Shown: positions 1-10,043 of the stretch, piece after piece
Layout of the letters: each line of letters begins with the position of its first letter
Position numbering within the stretch: position 1 is the stretch's first letter
Assembly: GCA_037178675.1 (NCBI GenBank)
Contig: JAYMGJ010000036.1
Location: forward strand, 1-64,000
DNA length: 64,000 nucleotides
Reading direction: 5' to 3'
Source: Scleroderma bovista
Taxonomy: Eukaryota > Basidiomycota > Agaricomycetes > Boletales > Sclerodermataceae
Notes under the pieces: generated by a model
Database searches by the model: none
Told to the model about the DNA's origin: nothing
What the model saw: only the letters and a program-made list of their open reading frames with translations
Position numbers and translations under genes: made by a program

Positions 1-780
1 TGTCATAGAAATATTTGAACCCATCAATACAGCCAGGCATACCTCAAATCTCTGCTCCCTATCTATTTTCATTGACCATCGTGTGAACAGGTCATCTGGC
101 CCTATCAAGGGACCATATGCATCCCCTTCTGTGAAATGGGTGATCTCTACTGGTGCTAATATCTCTGTCAGAATCATGGATGCATGGAGAATATCAAAAA
201 TCACCAACATGAGATGGTGGTTGGGTCGACAATATCGATGTGGTCTGATAACACCAGCTCACACCTTCCTACATACTTTTTGATCCTACAAGAAACTCAG
301 AATCCTGAAACAAGCATGCATTAGATGCTTAGTCGACTCACTTCTGTTGGGTTATATCCTCCTTTCGGTAGTACCACTGTACAGCTACCCATGCCTTCTG
401 CATTTTTGTCAACACCATACCCCATGAACATAATCTAGAAACTCTCACCACAGTTTTCTTCAGTTCTTGAACCCTGATATCATGGATCTTCCCATACCAC
501 CGTGCATTATCTATCCCAAAAATAAGGGCACTGATGCAGGAACATGTTATAACATTACCCTATTATTTATATAGTCTCTTACCTGTCCCCCCGATAGAAT
601 AGATGTGACATTTTTTCCGGAATTTCCTTTCTTCCATCCAAGATGTCGTCATCTGCCTCCATGAGGTTGTTCACTTATCGGATAAGCGCACATGTCTACA
701 TTTCTTCCATTAACATACTTACCCTTTAGGACTTTAGAGGAAGGAAATGTATAAAATCTTGCTTTTGATGGTTTTGACAT
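1..780 (-). CDS. BAH-domain-like protein, partial (runs off the left edge)
   Basis: A spliced minus-strand gene can be read from an ATG at 780-778. Likely exons are 780-723, 656-583 and 530-342, followed by shorter coding pieces down to about 45. Introns 722-657 and 582-531 have good GT-AG borders. The second exon is acidic (starts ADDDILDG). The third contains RWYGKIHDIRV and, later, WVAVQWYYRKEDI, which is the pattern of a BAH fold (module that binds chromatin, often modified nucleosomes). A further piece, APVEITHF...GPDDLFTRWS, fits the end of a BAH domain. The reading breaks at a GT near 45, so more exons lie outside the window. It starts 191 bp from the divergent Ulp1-like gene, and the two may form a module. 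The BAH assignment is by pattern only; splice sites after 342 are uncertain (one intron would be only 37 nt). Confidence 0.5.
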
Positions 781-971
781 TCTCAGAGTTGGATGTGGGA
801 CGAAGTAAAGGATGGACAGGAAAGGGAGATGGTGTGTTAATTTTCAAGTTCAGCATCGGCTAAATGCTGTGCGAGCTCGGGTAGTGCATGGTCCCCATCC
901 ATTTTACCTAATATTATCTGGTCATGGTCGGCAAACAATGTTTCCTTCCGATTCTAACATACACTGCTGTT
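781..971. promoter_or_regulatory. Shared divergent intergenic region
   Basis: These 191 bp separate the start codons of the minus-strand BAH-like gene and the plus-strand Ulp1-like gene, so both promoters must overlap here or lie in the neighbouring 5' exons. No convincing TATA box is visible. The region contains another in-frame ATG for the plus gene at 924, but the ATG at 972 is preferred because the protein then starts with a basic, TE-protein-like MAPQIRSHKAQRA. Confidence 0.35.
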
Positions 972-3900
972 ATGGCACCACAGATCCGATCTCACAAAGC
1001 ACAAAGAGCCAGCTTATCTTCTACCAGTGAAAATGAAATACTACGTGCATTTGACAATCTCATGAAAAACCTTTCACATTCCTCTGATCATGATTCTGAC
1101 TCGACCCGCCGTTCTCCTCTATCACCATCCTATGATTTGATAATGGATGGTCTTCGTTCTCAGGCCCTAGATGATGCTGGGTCATCATTTGACGAGCATG
1201 AACTGGATGCTATATATATAAAGTGCCAGGCTATGATAGACCACTTGGATGGTTCTGATGGGAAACACCACTCCCCTCATGGAGACTCTGATGACTCCAA
1301 AGATGACTTTGTCGATGAGCGTGCTCAAACAATTCCCTGCCAATCGCCTCCACGTGTTCCATCCTTGCATCAGGAGTCACCTGTACCTTCAGTTCACCAC
1401 ATTATCAGTAAGTTCCTGATTACCTCTCCTTGCTGGCTGTTCATTTTCTTATTTGCATAGTGTGCTCCATGGCTAGACCAACTGTGTGGGCGATGGCATA
1501 TCAGAACCTGCATACCCTCACACATGAGACCTGGATCGATGCCACTGTCCTCAACCTCCACCTTCTGTCACAATGGTACGCTGTACAAGGCATGAGTCAT
1601 GTTCGTTATGTCGACCTCTTCTCTGCTATCCCGTCTGTTCCTTCAAATTCCCATGCTTTGCCTGAAGCAGGCGAGATAAACCTGTTTCGCCAGCGACATC
1701 TCTTTGACACTCTTCCTGCTGATTCCTCTGTTCCTGTCGCTTTTGTGGTCATGCACAACAGTCATTTCTTCGTGGCAGTCTTTGAATATGAATCACACTC
1801 TGCCTATGTTTTTGGAAGGCGTATTTCTGGTGTCCCAGATATACCTCATCAAAGCTATGGTAGTCCACATGACGACTGGCAGGGGTGGAATGGCCCTTTC
1901 TACTGGACACGCATAGCAGCCCTTCATGGGTACGATGCAATGGACCCAGATCGAGTCACTGTACATGCCTGGAATTGGATGCAGAATGGCACAGACTGTG
2001 GGCCAATTGCATCCTTTTTCATGGAGTCTCTCATGAACAGTGGCCTCTATGGTGGACATGGAAATACTGTTCACATTCCTTCGATTCCATGCGGTCATCG
2101 CCTGCGACTCCGAATGTTTGCCATGGTGAAGGAGGCCTGTAGAAGGAGCTGGGAAGACTATTGCTACCTTTCTAACACCGATCACCCCCCTGGAAACATA
2201 TGGTCAGAGTGGGACGACACAATGGGTGTCAGCGCAGAATCCATTTCTGAAGTCGAGAACCAAGCCTTTGGAGAGGTACATGCCTCCATCATCCGTGAAC
2301 TTAATGTTGTCAGTGCACAATGTCTTGTCTGTCAGAGGATCCGCTCTCAAAGTCGACCACCCTCTCTTCCACCATCTGATGATGATCTCCCAAGGAATAG
2401 TGATATAGAAGAGGACCAGTCTCCTTTACATACCAAGGCTCAGCATCTCAGGAACCTGCTGAGGCGCTACCCTTATGTACACAGGGCCAGAGCCAGAGAC
2501 CATCTTCCTCCTCGGGCAGTGCATGGAATCGATGTACAAGAGAATTCAGACCCAAGAAGACAAAAGCATATCAAGGGCTGGCCTGGTGAATCTATTTTTC
2601 GCTTTCCACGACCCACCCCTGCATTGCACCTTCCTGCCTATCGGGGCCGTAGATGGAAACCCTTTGATAACACCTATGATGAGTATGAAGGTGGGCCCAT
2701 CTTGGAAAGCTTGCATCAGGATCGCAATCCCCATGAGTTTGTGGAGGAGCCCTACTATCGACCTGGAATATGGACATCATTTCGAGACCATGGCTATCGC
2801 CTCCTGAGCTCCTTCAGCCAGATGTTCTATCTGGATCCACCAGTCAGACCTGCAGATCATGTCCTCCCTGTTGGAATTCCTGACAACTATGACTCCTCTC
2901 ATCAGATTGATGACCATGTTACTGGTGAGTGACAACATGATCTGAACTGTGCCAATTTCTTAGAAGTCTTGACAGGTGAATACTCTCTTGCTCGGGGACA
3001 GTTTCCGTTTCCACATTCATTTCCCATTCCAAGAGTCATGGTGGAAGATGTAACCATACTGAGTGCATCTCAGATGATACAACTGAGTGGGGACAGAAAT
3101 TCTAACAGCCTATTGAATACCTTCACTTGTGGGCGACATAGGGATGGACATCACATCTGCCTCAATATGGAACTGGACGGCATCAAAGTGGCTTCCGAGG
3201 ACTTGCTTGTGACAGTGGACATTGACAGTCTGGTATGGGTCACTCGTTCTCTTCAGTTCTCCACTCCACTTGCCATCTACCTTGGTCCTATTCTGGAGGA
3301 GAAGGCCCCCATGCACAAGAACAACCATGTGTATGTTGACATCCTTGTACCCCAATCCGAGCAAGATGCCTGTGCTTTGGGGGGCCGTACTGAGTGGCTG
3401 ACCATGTCATTTCCACTGTCTGGAGTCCCTCATACCACCTTTGGTACCTTGAGCAACGCTTCCGGAAACATGCATGTCTATATCTGCTTCCCCAGGATGA
3501 TACACAGGGATGAGATAACCCACAGGCATGCCAGCCGCATACCAAAGGAGATCCTAGACTTTTTTTGGGAGAATATTTTGCTTCCTGCCATTTGTGAACA
3601 TGCAGACGTTGGGAGCGCCCCATATGTATCCCTCACTCTGGATGAAGTGAGGTTCAAGGCACGAAAGGGTGGAAAAAGAAAGCCTGGCCGTCCCAAAGCA
3701 GTCCCCTTTTCTATGCATACATTGAAGAAGATCCAGTCCACCATGGAGGAGATCATCATGGATGATTCTCTCCGGTATGCAAACTATGGCTCCTTTTTTT
3801 TCGTCCTGGAATGCAAGGGAATCAAGCTGTGGGCAAAAAGCTGTTTATTCCGAGGAGATAAATCTGCCATAGAGACTCTTATTGAAGGGATACCTGCCCT

Positions 3901-5769
3901 GGATTGGCCATACATGACTGACAGAAACAATGGCGAACTGTTGGTCGACTTGGGCATTGGGATCCATCCTACATGTGACGAAAAGCTGGTAGGATTGTGG
4001 CGACTGGATTCTCTGGAAGCGTCCTTTGGTGCTGGTGGTTATCTGCAGGGGAACCTACACCATGCATGTACTCTTGGGCGTTATGGTGGTATTCAAGCAG
4101 AGATGTCCCAGGAGAGAGGGAGACAAACTCACATCGCATTCAGGAGTGCCTACAATCTTGCCTATGAGGCAGTCCGACCAAATGATAACTTGCCCACCTT
4201 TGCGATGGACAAGGATGCATATGCCCTGAATGGTGACTATATGGAACAATGCATGCAGGCCATCAAAATCTATTCTGGACAGGCTAAGAAAAGGTCATAT
4301 GGAGTTCGAGACGAATATAGAATGAGTGGGATGGCTGCAGAAGTACTGATGATCGAGTTACCTTGCAGGGTGAGATTTCATAGGCATATCTTTGACTGTC
4401 ATCTTGAACACTCCTACAGGTCGAAATGTTTATAGCTTCAGATCCTATCCTGTGGATACGATCCGAGGTCTGGTTTGAATTTCTGGCCAGACGTGTCAGG
4501 GCACTCCAGATGACTCAGATGAGACTCAAGGAACTGGAACCACCCAACCTGGGAATTCTGACAGGCATTATCTGTCACATGATTCGATGCACCTCCTCCA
4601 CCCCAATAATTCTCAACTATCATGTCAGAGAATCCATGACTCTTCTCCAGTTCTCAAGGGTATGTGGAAGGTTTGGGATGTTCTTCCTGCTGGACCTAGA
4701 CCTGAAGAGGACGCCTCATCTCAAAGCGGTGCAGCAATACGATGACCTGGAGGTGCTGAGGGTAATGCAGGGAAAATTGACAAAGAGGAATGGAAGGCCG
4801 ACCTGGCCAAGGATTCCTCTAGAGGATTGTGCAGAAGAGTTTCCAATCGGAAACATGCCAACTTGGTCAAGATTGAAGACCACCATTCAAATGCAGCCTT
4901 GGTTAATCATGCGGCCATGGAGATGGTCCGAACAGTTTTTCTGTCTTGAACCAGTGGTGGGAAAGCTATTTGTGCAATTCACCTGCCAGTTCTGGATTCA
5001 GATACAGGATTCTTGGCTCACAGACCCAAGGAGCAGACCAGAACCCGCTTCCTTGCAGGATGCTATGGAGAGTTGGACACTTAACCAGGTTTATAAGACC
5101 ATCCGAGCCTGTAAATTCAAGGCCTGCAATGCAGAGATACCAGGGAGCGCAGGAGCAGGTCGTCGCCAGCTCAGCTTTGCAGAAAGGATGGATATTTTCT
5201 TCCCAGAGGCAACTCTAGAACAGCCTGCACGGAGATCTCCTTGGAGTTCCCTCTGGAAAAAGCCAGGATACATCTGGGAGTACCACCAGGTGATGGAGAG
5301 AAGGACTGCGGGGGAATGCTTGGAGGTCACGGATCGTCTTGGGAAGATGTTCTCCCTTCTTCAGACCTTGCCAGACTCCATGAAAGGCAGTGCAAAGACT
5401 CCTGGAAAGACCTGGAGAGCAGAAGAAGACAGGATAGTGCTGGTGACAAACCCTAAGTTCTACAAGATCGAGGGAATTTCAATGGAGAAGGATCAGTGCA
5501 AGAAGAGGAAGAAAGCCTGTCGAGTTGTGAAGACAAATAATATGCTGCACATGGACCTCATGCGGCATGCAGGGTATGATGATATACTTACCAACAAAGT
5601 ATTGCAATTGGAGAAGAAGAGTCTACAACAGGCAAGACAGCGAAAGTCAGCAAAGGCAAGGAATACCCGTCAGCCTCCAAAAAAGAATAGAGTGGTAGAG
5701 AAAGAAGGGGATGATGAATCACATGAGGAGGGGGATGATGAAAGGGGGAGGGAGGAGGATGAGGAATGA
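972..5769 (+). CDS. Large nuclear-type protein with Ulp1-like (C48) protease domain and AT-hook, intact
   Basis: Four open stretches join through three short introns at 1408-1460, 2925-2975 and 4370-4419 (each GT-AG, 50-53 nt), giving about 1547 aa with no internal stop. Around residue 247 is a His in a HNSHFFVAVF context, and at 325 a Cys in QNGTDCGPIASFF, matching the His and Cys blocks of Ulp1/SENP cysteine proteases, which cleave SUMO-like modifiers. The usual Asp after the His strand seems replaced (VFGR), and the Gln is one residue closer to the Cys than usual, so activity is uncertain. Residues ~865-875 (RKPGRPKA) form an AT-hook for minor-groove DNA binding. The middle 500 aa (blocks such as DEVRFKARKGGK, DRNNGELLVDLGIG, DSLEASFGAGGYLQGN) I do not recognise. 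The C-terminus is Lys/Arg-rich and ends in an Asp/Glu tail. The exon structure and open frame argue for a functional gene. It could be a DNA-transposon protein or a selfish host gene. Confidence 0.7.
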
Positions 5770-5854
5770 GGAATGACCTATTATTAGTATTGTCCCGCAT
5801 CTAATGGATGCAGATGTGTACCCTGGGTCTTTTAAAGATCCAATAGGGGTCTAC

Positions 5855-7465
5855 TGCTGTATGCAACCCCCAACACTGGTACACTATATTGGAACTTGTT
5901 CGCAATGTTCCTTCTGGTGTTTAAAATAGTACAAAGGCTGCTACATGTGTTTACAAGCTGAAGAATCTGACCATCGACTTATTACAGAGATTTGCCTATA
6001 GTCACCCCCAACACTTGTACACCATCTTCCCATTTGTTCGTACTCGTTTCCAACATGGAGCCTGGTTCTACCGATAGTGGAATGGCTGTAACAAGTGTGT
6101 ACAAGCTGCATAACACGACCATCAAATCATCACAGAGGTTTTTCCCCTATAGTCAACCCCTTAACACTTGTACACCATCTTCCTATTTGTTCGCACTCGT
6201 TCACAACATTCCATCTAGTCCATATGATCATCCAGGAGCTGCTATAGGTTTTTACAAGCTGCAGAACATGCCAATCGAATGATTAGAGATGCCTGCCCCT
6301 ATTGCCAACCCCCTAACACTTGTACACCATCTTTCTATTTGTTTGCACTTGTTTACAACTTCCACCCAGTCCATAAGATCGTCCAGGTGCTGCTATATGT
6401 TTTTACAAGTTGCAGGACATGCCCATTGAACAGTCAACCCCCTAATACTTGTAAACCATCTTCCTATTCGTTCGCACTTGTTCGCAACATTCCACCCAGT
6501 CTATAGGATCATCCAGGTGATGCTACAGGTTTTTGCAAGCTGCAGAATATGCCCTTCAAATGATTAGAGAGGCCTGCCCTATAGTCAACCCCCTAACACT
6601 TGTATACCATCGTCCCATTTGTTCGCACTTGTTCGCAATGTTCCACCTAGTCCCTACAATGGTACCAATGCTTTTCCATGTGTTTACAAACTGTGGAACA
6701 TGCACGTCAATCATTCAAGAGGTCTGTCACTATAGGCAACCGTCTAATGCTTGTCCTCCACCTTCTCATTTGTTCGCACTTGTTTGAAACATTTTACCTA
6801 GTTCTAACAATAGTACAAATGCTGCAACAAGTGTTTACAAGCTGTGGAACACCACCATTAAATTATCACAGAAGTCAACCTGTATGGTCAACCACTAACA
6901 CTTGTGCACCACCTTTCCATTTGTTCGCACCCATTAGCAACATTCCACATATTCCCGACCATGGTACAAGTACTGGTACAGGTGTGTACAAGCTGAGAAC
7001 GTGCTCATCGAAATATTACAGAGATCTGCCCCTATCGTCACCCCCAACACTTGTATGCCATCTTCCCATTTGTTCGCACTTGTTCGCAACATCCTAAATA
7101 GCCGTTACAATAGTAAGAATGGTATTAAAAGTATTTATAAGCTGCAGAACGCAACCATTGAATTATTACAGAGGTCTACCCACATAGCCAACCACCCAAC
7201 ACTTGTACACCATCTTCCCACTTGTTTGCACTTTTTCGATATATTATACCTTGTTGTTAAAATAGTACAAGGGCTATCAAAAGTGTTTACAAGCTTCAGA
7301 ATATGTCCATCAATTATTACAGAGTCCTTCCCCTATAGTCAAACCCCGAATAATTATACACCATCCTCCCATTTCTTCGCACTTGCTTGCAACACTATAC
7401 CTCATTGGTACAATCATACCAAGGCTGGTACATGCAGAACACAACCATAAAATTATTACAGTGAC
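5855..7465. repeat. Satellite array, ~11 units of ~128-160 bp
   Basis: A diverged tandem repeat begins about 85 bp after the stop of the Ulp1-like gene. Units are anchored by a block reading roughly ACACTTGTACACCATCTTCC followed by TTTGTTCGCACTTGTTCGCAAC, at about 5870, 6010, 6165, 6317, 6445, 6597, 6747, 6897, 7049, 7199 and 7350. Each unit also carries TTTACAAGCTGCAGAAC. Spacing ranges from about 128 to 160 bp. The many apparent reading frames here are repeats of the unit and not genes. Confidence 0.85.
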
Positions 7466-7789
7466 TACTCAACATCAAGTGGATGTATGTCATATAGATT
7501 AAATGCACAGGTCGACATCTTGAATACTTTCCAACCATTCAAGCCAAGTGTTGTATCAACACGTCTCTCACCATTTGATAGGGAACAGAAGATGGAATGC
7601 TTTCAGGTATATAAAGCATTTGTCACTGGGCAAGTAGGCTTGACGTATTTGGGTGCGGATAAACCAATGTATGTCGAGAGGCCGCATATTCCAGCAAGTA
7701 AAGGGTATAATTTCATTATGTTGAAACATCTTGTGATATCAAACTGACCACCATGCAACAATTGATCAATGGTTCTGATCTTGTAGGCC
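7466..7789 (+). other. Orphan reading frame of 86 codons, no recognisable product
   Basis: Between the satellite and the hAT relic, an ATG-started frame at 7487-7747 encodes 86 residues including STRLSPFDREQKMECFQVYK. It has no known motif, and no intron-linked extension was found. It may be an exon fragment or chance; nothing else is visible in this stretch. Confidence 0.15.
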
Positions 7790-8450
7790 ATGGATCAACG
7801 TTTCAACCTCGATGCTTGCTACCTCTGTCAGATCATCCATTCTATTCCATTCATCTCTCATTGTTGTCGATCTCCTGCATAGCTTCATCATCACCATCAT
7901 CCTCGATCTGAACCATGCTTTCTTCCTAAGACAACTCTTTTGTCAATCTAGCCAGTTCAGTTTCTTCTTTGATGGTTGCATTCTTTCCATTGAATTTGCA
8001 GATCAGTGACTTGGCAATGAGGCCCACAATATGAACAAACAGCATGTATGGCTTGGAGAGTCAGCAAACTTATTTTCGAGTGTACAGAGCTCTTGGATCA
8101 TGACATTGTTATTCATTGCATTGTCACACATCACACCAAATATCTAGGAGTACTCTCAAGTATCCAATTAGCAGATAAGTTTGAATCGAGTAAAACCTTT
8201 TCTGCTAATCCAAGACCTTCCAGAATACTTGCAAACACTGTTTCCATTTCGAGACCAGTGTGGGACTGATATCATGTCAGCGCTCACAAGGTACATCAGG
8301 TTAGTCACCCACTAATATAGGTACTTGAATAATGTCTGATGGCATCATCAGTGTTGTGCCATTGTGCTCCAGATGGACACAGGATGCAATGGGTGCATGA
8401 TGGTTTGCTGTCATCCAAGCATCAGTAGTGAAATTCAGCCCACTATCATA
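7790..8450 (-). pseudogene. hAT-family transposase relic
   Basis: Read on the minus strand, 8450-8390 gives a block like DAWMTANHHAPIASCVHLEHNG, and around 8135-8090 a block CDNAMNNNVMIQEL. These match the start of the RNase H-like catalytic core of hAT transposases (DAW...P...H) and its conserved C-D-N-A-S-N-N-D-x-M motif. Stops and frame changes separate the blocks, so this is a dead copy. No terminal inverted repeats were identified. Confidence 0.55.
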
Positions 8451-9382
8451 TTCCTGGTAAATAATTAGTCAAACTCATATTGGTTTGTATCTAAACTAAC
8501 TCGTAACATCTTAGTGACACAGGTTTGAGTGTGTGTGAAGATAAGATAGACATGGAATAACTCAGTCCATCATGAAGGGAAGGTATTTGGTATGAAGGGC
8601 CACCTGTCTTCATTAAAGACTGAAATCTCCTGTCTTCGACAATCGAAAATGGACAAAGGCTTTTGGACACCCAGCAAAATCCACCACTTACTTTGTCTGC
8701 TCAGGAGTGTGTGCATGGTGAGAGTAAATTGTTTTCCCTCCTTTGATTCAAAGGCCATGGTAATGAATCCATCTTTAAGAATAGTTGTCTGGATCAGCCA
8801 CATGCACAAATCACTCCACAGCACGATTTCACCTGCTTTAGTCGATTATGAACTTAGTTTATAGTAGCATACAACTTTTGACCACAACAACTTTTTCCTA
8901 CCAACACACCCATCTACCCCAACTATATATCATCATAGGACCATGTGAAGGACACTGTGAGTGTTTCTGTATTCTTTTCAGCAACATACATACCCTTCTC
9001 CTTATATCAGATAGCATGATATCAAATAAATTCAGACAGTCTTTTCAGCATATTGACAGTGGTAATATGGATGTTATAAATGACTAGAAAGATGATGGGA
9101 GTTGATTCCTACACCCCAACATGTGTTCCTATGAATATACCCAGTGTGACTCTTCTCATCTTATATTGGTCTCAGAAAATTCAGGAGCATGTCACTGATA
9201 CCTGAAACATGTCTACCCCATATATATATCATCACAGGACTGTGGAAAGAACATTTGTGATGTACCTGTATTTTTTTGCGACAACACACACACCCTACTC
9301 CTCATACCTTACATTACTGTATCTAATAAATTCAGGAAGCTATTACAGATTGTTCAAATGGTTGTTATTGGGGTTTTTGAGG
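8451..9382. repeat. Mostly non-coding, with a ~299-bp-spaced tandem duplication
   Basis: A segment starting near 8913 (TCTACCCCAACTATATATCATC) recurs near 9212 (TCTACCCCATATATATATCATC), and the two stay similar for about 150-200 bp through ACACACACCCT...CTCCT and ATTCAGAC/ATTCAGGA. This is an old tandem duplication with a 299-bp period. A minus-strand frame at 8824-8570 has no recognisable motif. I see no supported gene here. Confidence 0.5.
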
Positions 9383-9611
9383 TCTCTGAAGATTATGGGA
9401 ATGGTCCTGAGCCTTGCAGAATATTTCCTAATAAGATGTGTTTCCAGTACCCAAGCATGCTTGCATCACCTGTAGAATATTATTCCGACCGCCGTTTTGT
9501 CTGAAACTTGGACTGGGACCTCCCAATTGGTCTATCTACCTCCTCCCATCATTACATTTCCCAAAAGATTGTTTACAGTTTGTAATTATAATTCCACCAC
9601 AGGCTGTATAA
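9383..9611. repeat. 229-bp duplicated segment, left copy
   Basis: This matches 56941-57169 in direct orientation with only about three differences. It lies at the left edge of the Penelope-like cassette. In the other copy it is followed by a minisatellite instead, so it marks one side of a rearranged duplication. Confidence 0.9.
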
Positions 9612-9840
9612 ATTCCCGATGCTATGGGATCCAATCAAATTGGACCGGGTAAGTAGTTTACCTATCCCTGACCCGTGACGGCTGTGTGTAGTGCCGCTCT
9701 GCCTCCTCCGACGGAGTTCTTGGCATCGGAGACGCTTGCCAGCTTGGTAGCGATTGGGCGATTAGGGTAGGCTATGCGAAACGTGTTCGTTTCAACCCCG
9801 TCGTTTGAGTTTCAGACTCAGCTTCGGATCATATATATAA

Positions 9841-9933
9841 GAGATAACGAAAGGGCTGACGAGGCAACAACGCCGAAAGGTCACCGGTCTTCTGTCCCCG
9901 CACAGGAACCACCTTCCCTTTCGCCTTCGTCTC
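9841..9933 (+). ncRNA. Hammerhead-ribozyme-like fold 1 (5' side of the Penelope-like element)
   Basis: The core CTGACGA at 9856-9862 and GAAA at 9875-9878 flank a 3-bp stem II (9863-9865 with 9872-9874). Stem I pairs 9848-9855 with 9916-9923 (8 bp) and continues past an internal loop with 9841-9844 pairing 9930-9933. Stem III closes 9878-9881 with 9911-9914 and extends as a longer hairpin (9886-9895 with 9902-9910). The predicted cleavage triplet is CTT, cutting between 9915 and 9916. All core positions of the C-U-G-A-N-G-A...G-A-A consensus are present. It lies about 110 nt upstream of the first in-frame ATG. Confidence 0.72.
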
Positions 9934-9955
9934 TCAGTCAGTAAGCTGGCTAATC

Positions 9956-9978
9956 GCAAAATCGCTTCGCGATTTTGC
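9956..9978. other. Perfect 10-bp hairpin upstream of the RT gene
   Basis: GCAAAATCGC at 9956-9965 and its exact complement at 9969-9978 enclose a 3-nt TTC loop. It sits just downstream of ribozyme-like fold 1, at the upstream edge of the open RT frame. It could act in RNA stability, translation initiation or priming; the sequence alone does not decide. Confidence 0.7.
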
Positions 9979-10043
9979 TCCCCCCTAACCACTCTCTCAT
10001 CCCAGCGGCTTGGGAAGACCTTAAGGATCGCTTGAGATGGCGC

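Noticed and set aside
1185..3759. Minus-strand frames under the Ulp1-like gene
   Set aside because: Shadows of the spliced plus-strand gene, whose exons join in frame.
5855..7465. Possible CRISPR-like regular repeats
   Set aside because: Units diverge along their whole length with no constant repeat and variable spacer pattern, no cas genes, and the genome is eukaryotic. It is a satellite.
9975..9977. TTG codon as start of the RT gene
   Set aside because: Fungal nuclear genes use ATG; the first in-frame ATG is 10044. A spliced upstream start cannot be excluded.
9750..9990. Telomere repeats next to the Penelope-like element
   Set aside because: Only isolated TTAGGG/CCCTAA-like words are present (near 9764 and 9981), with no tandem array.
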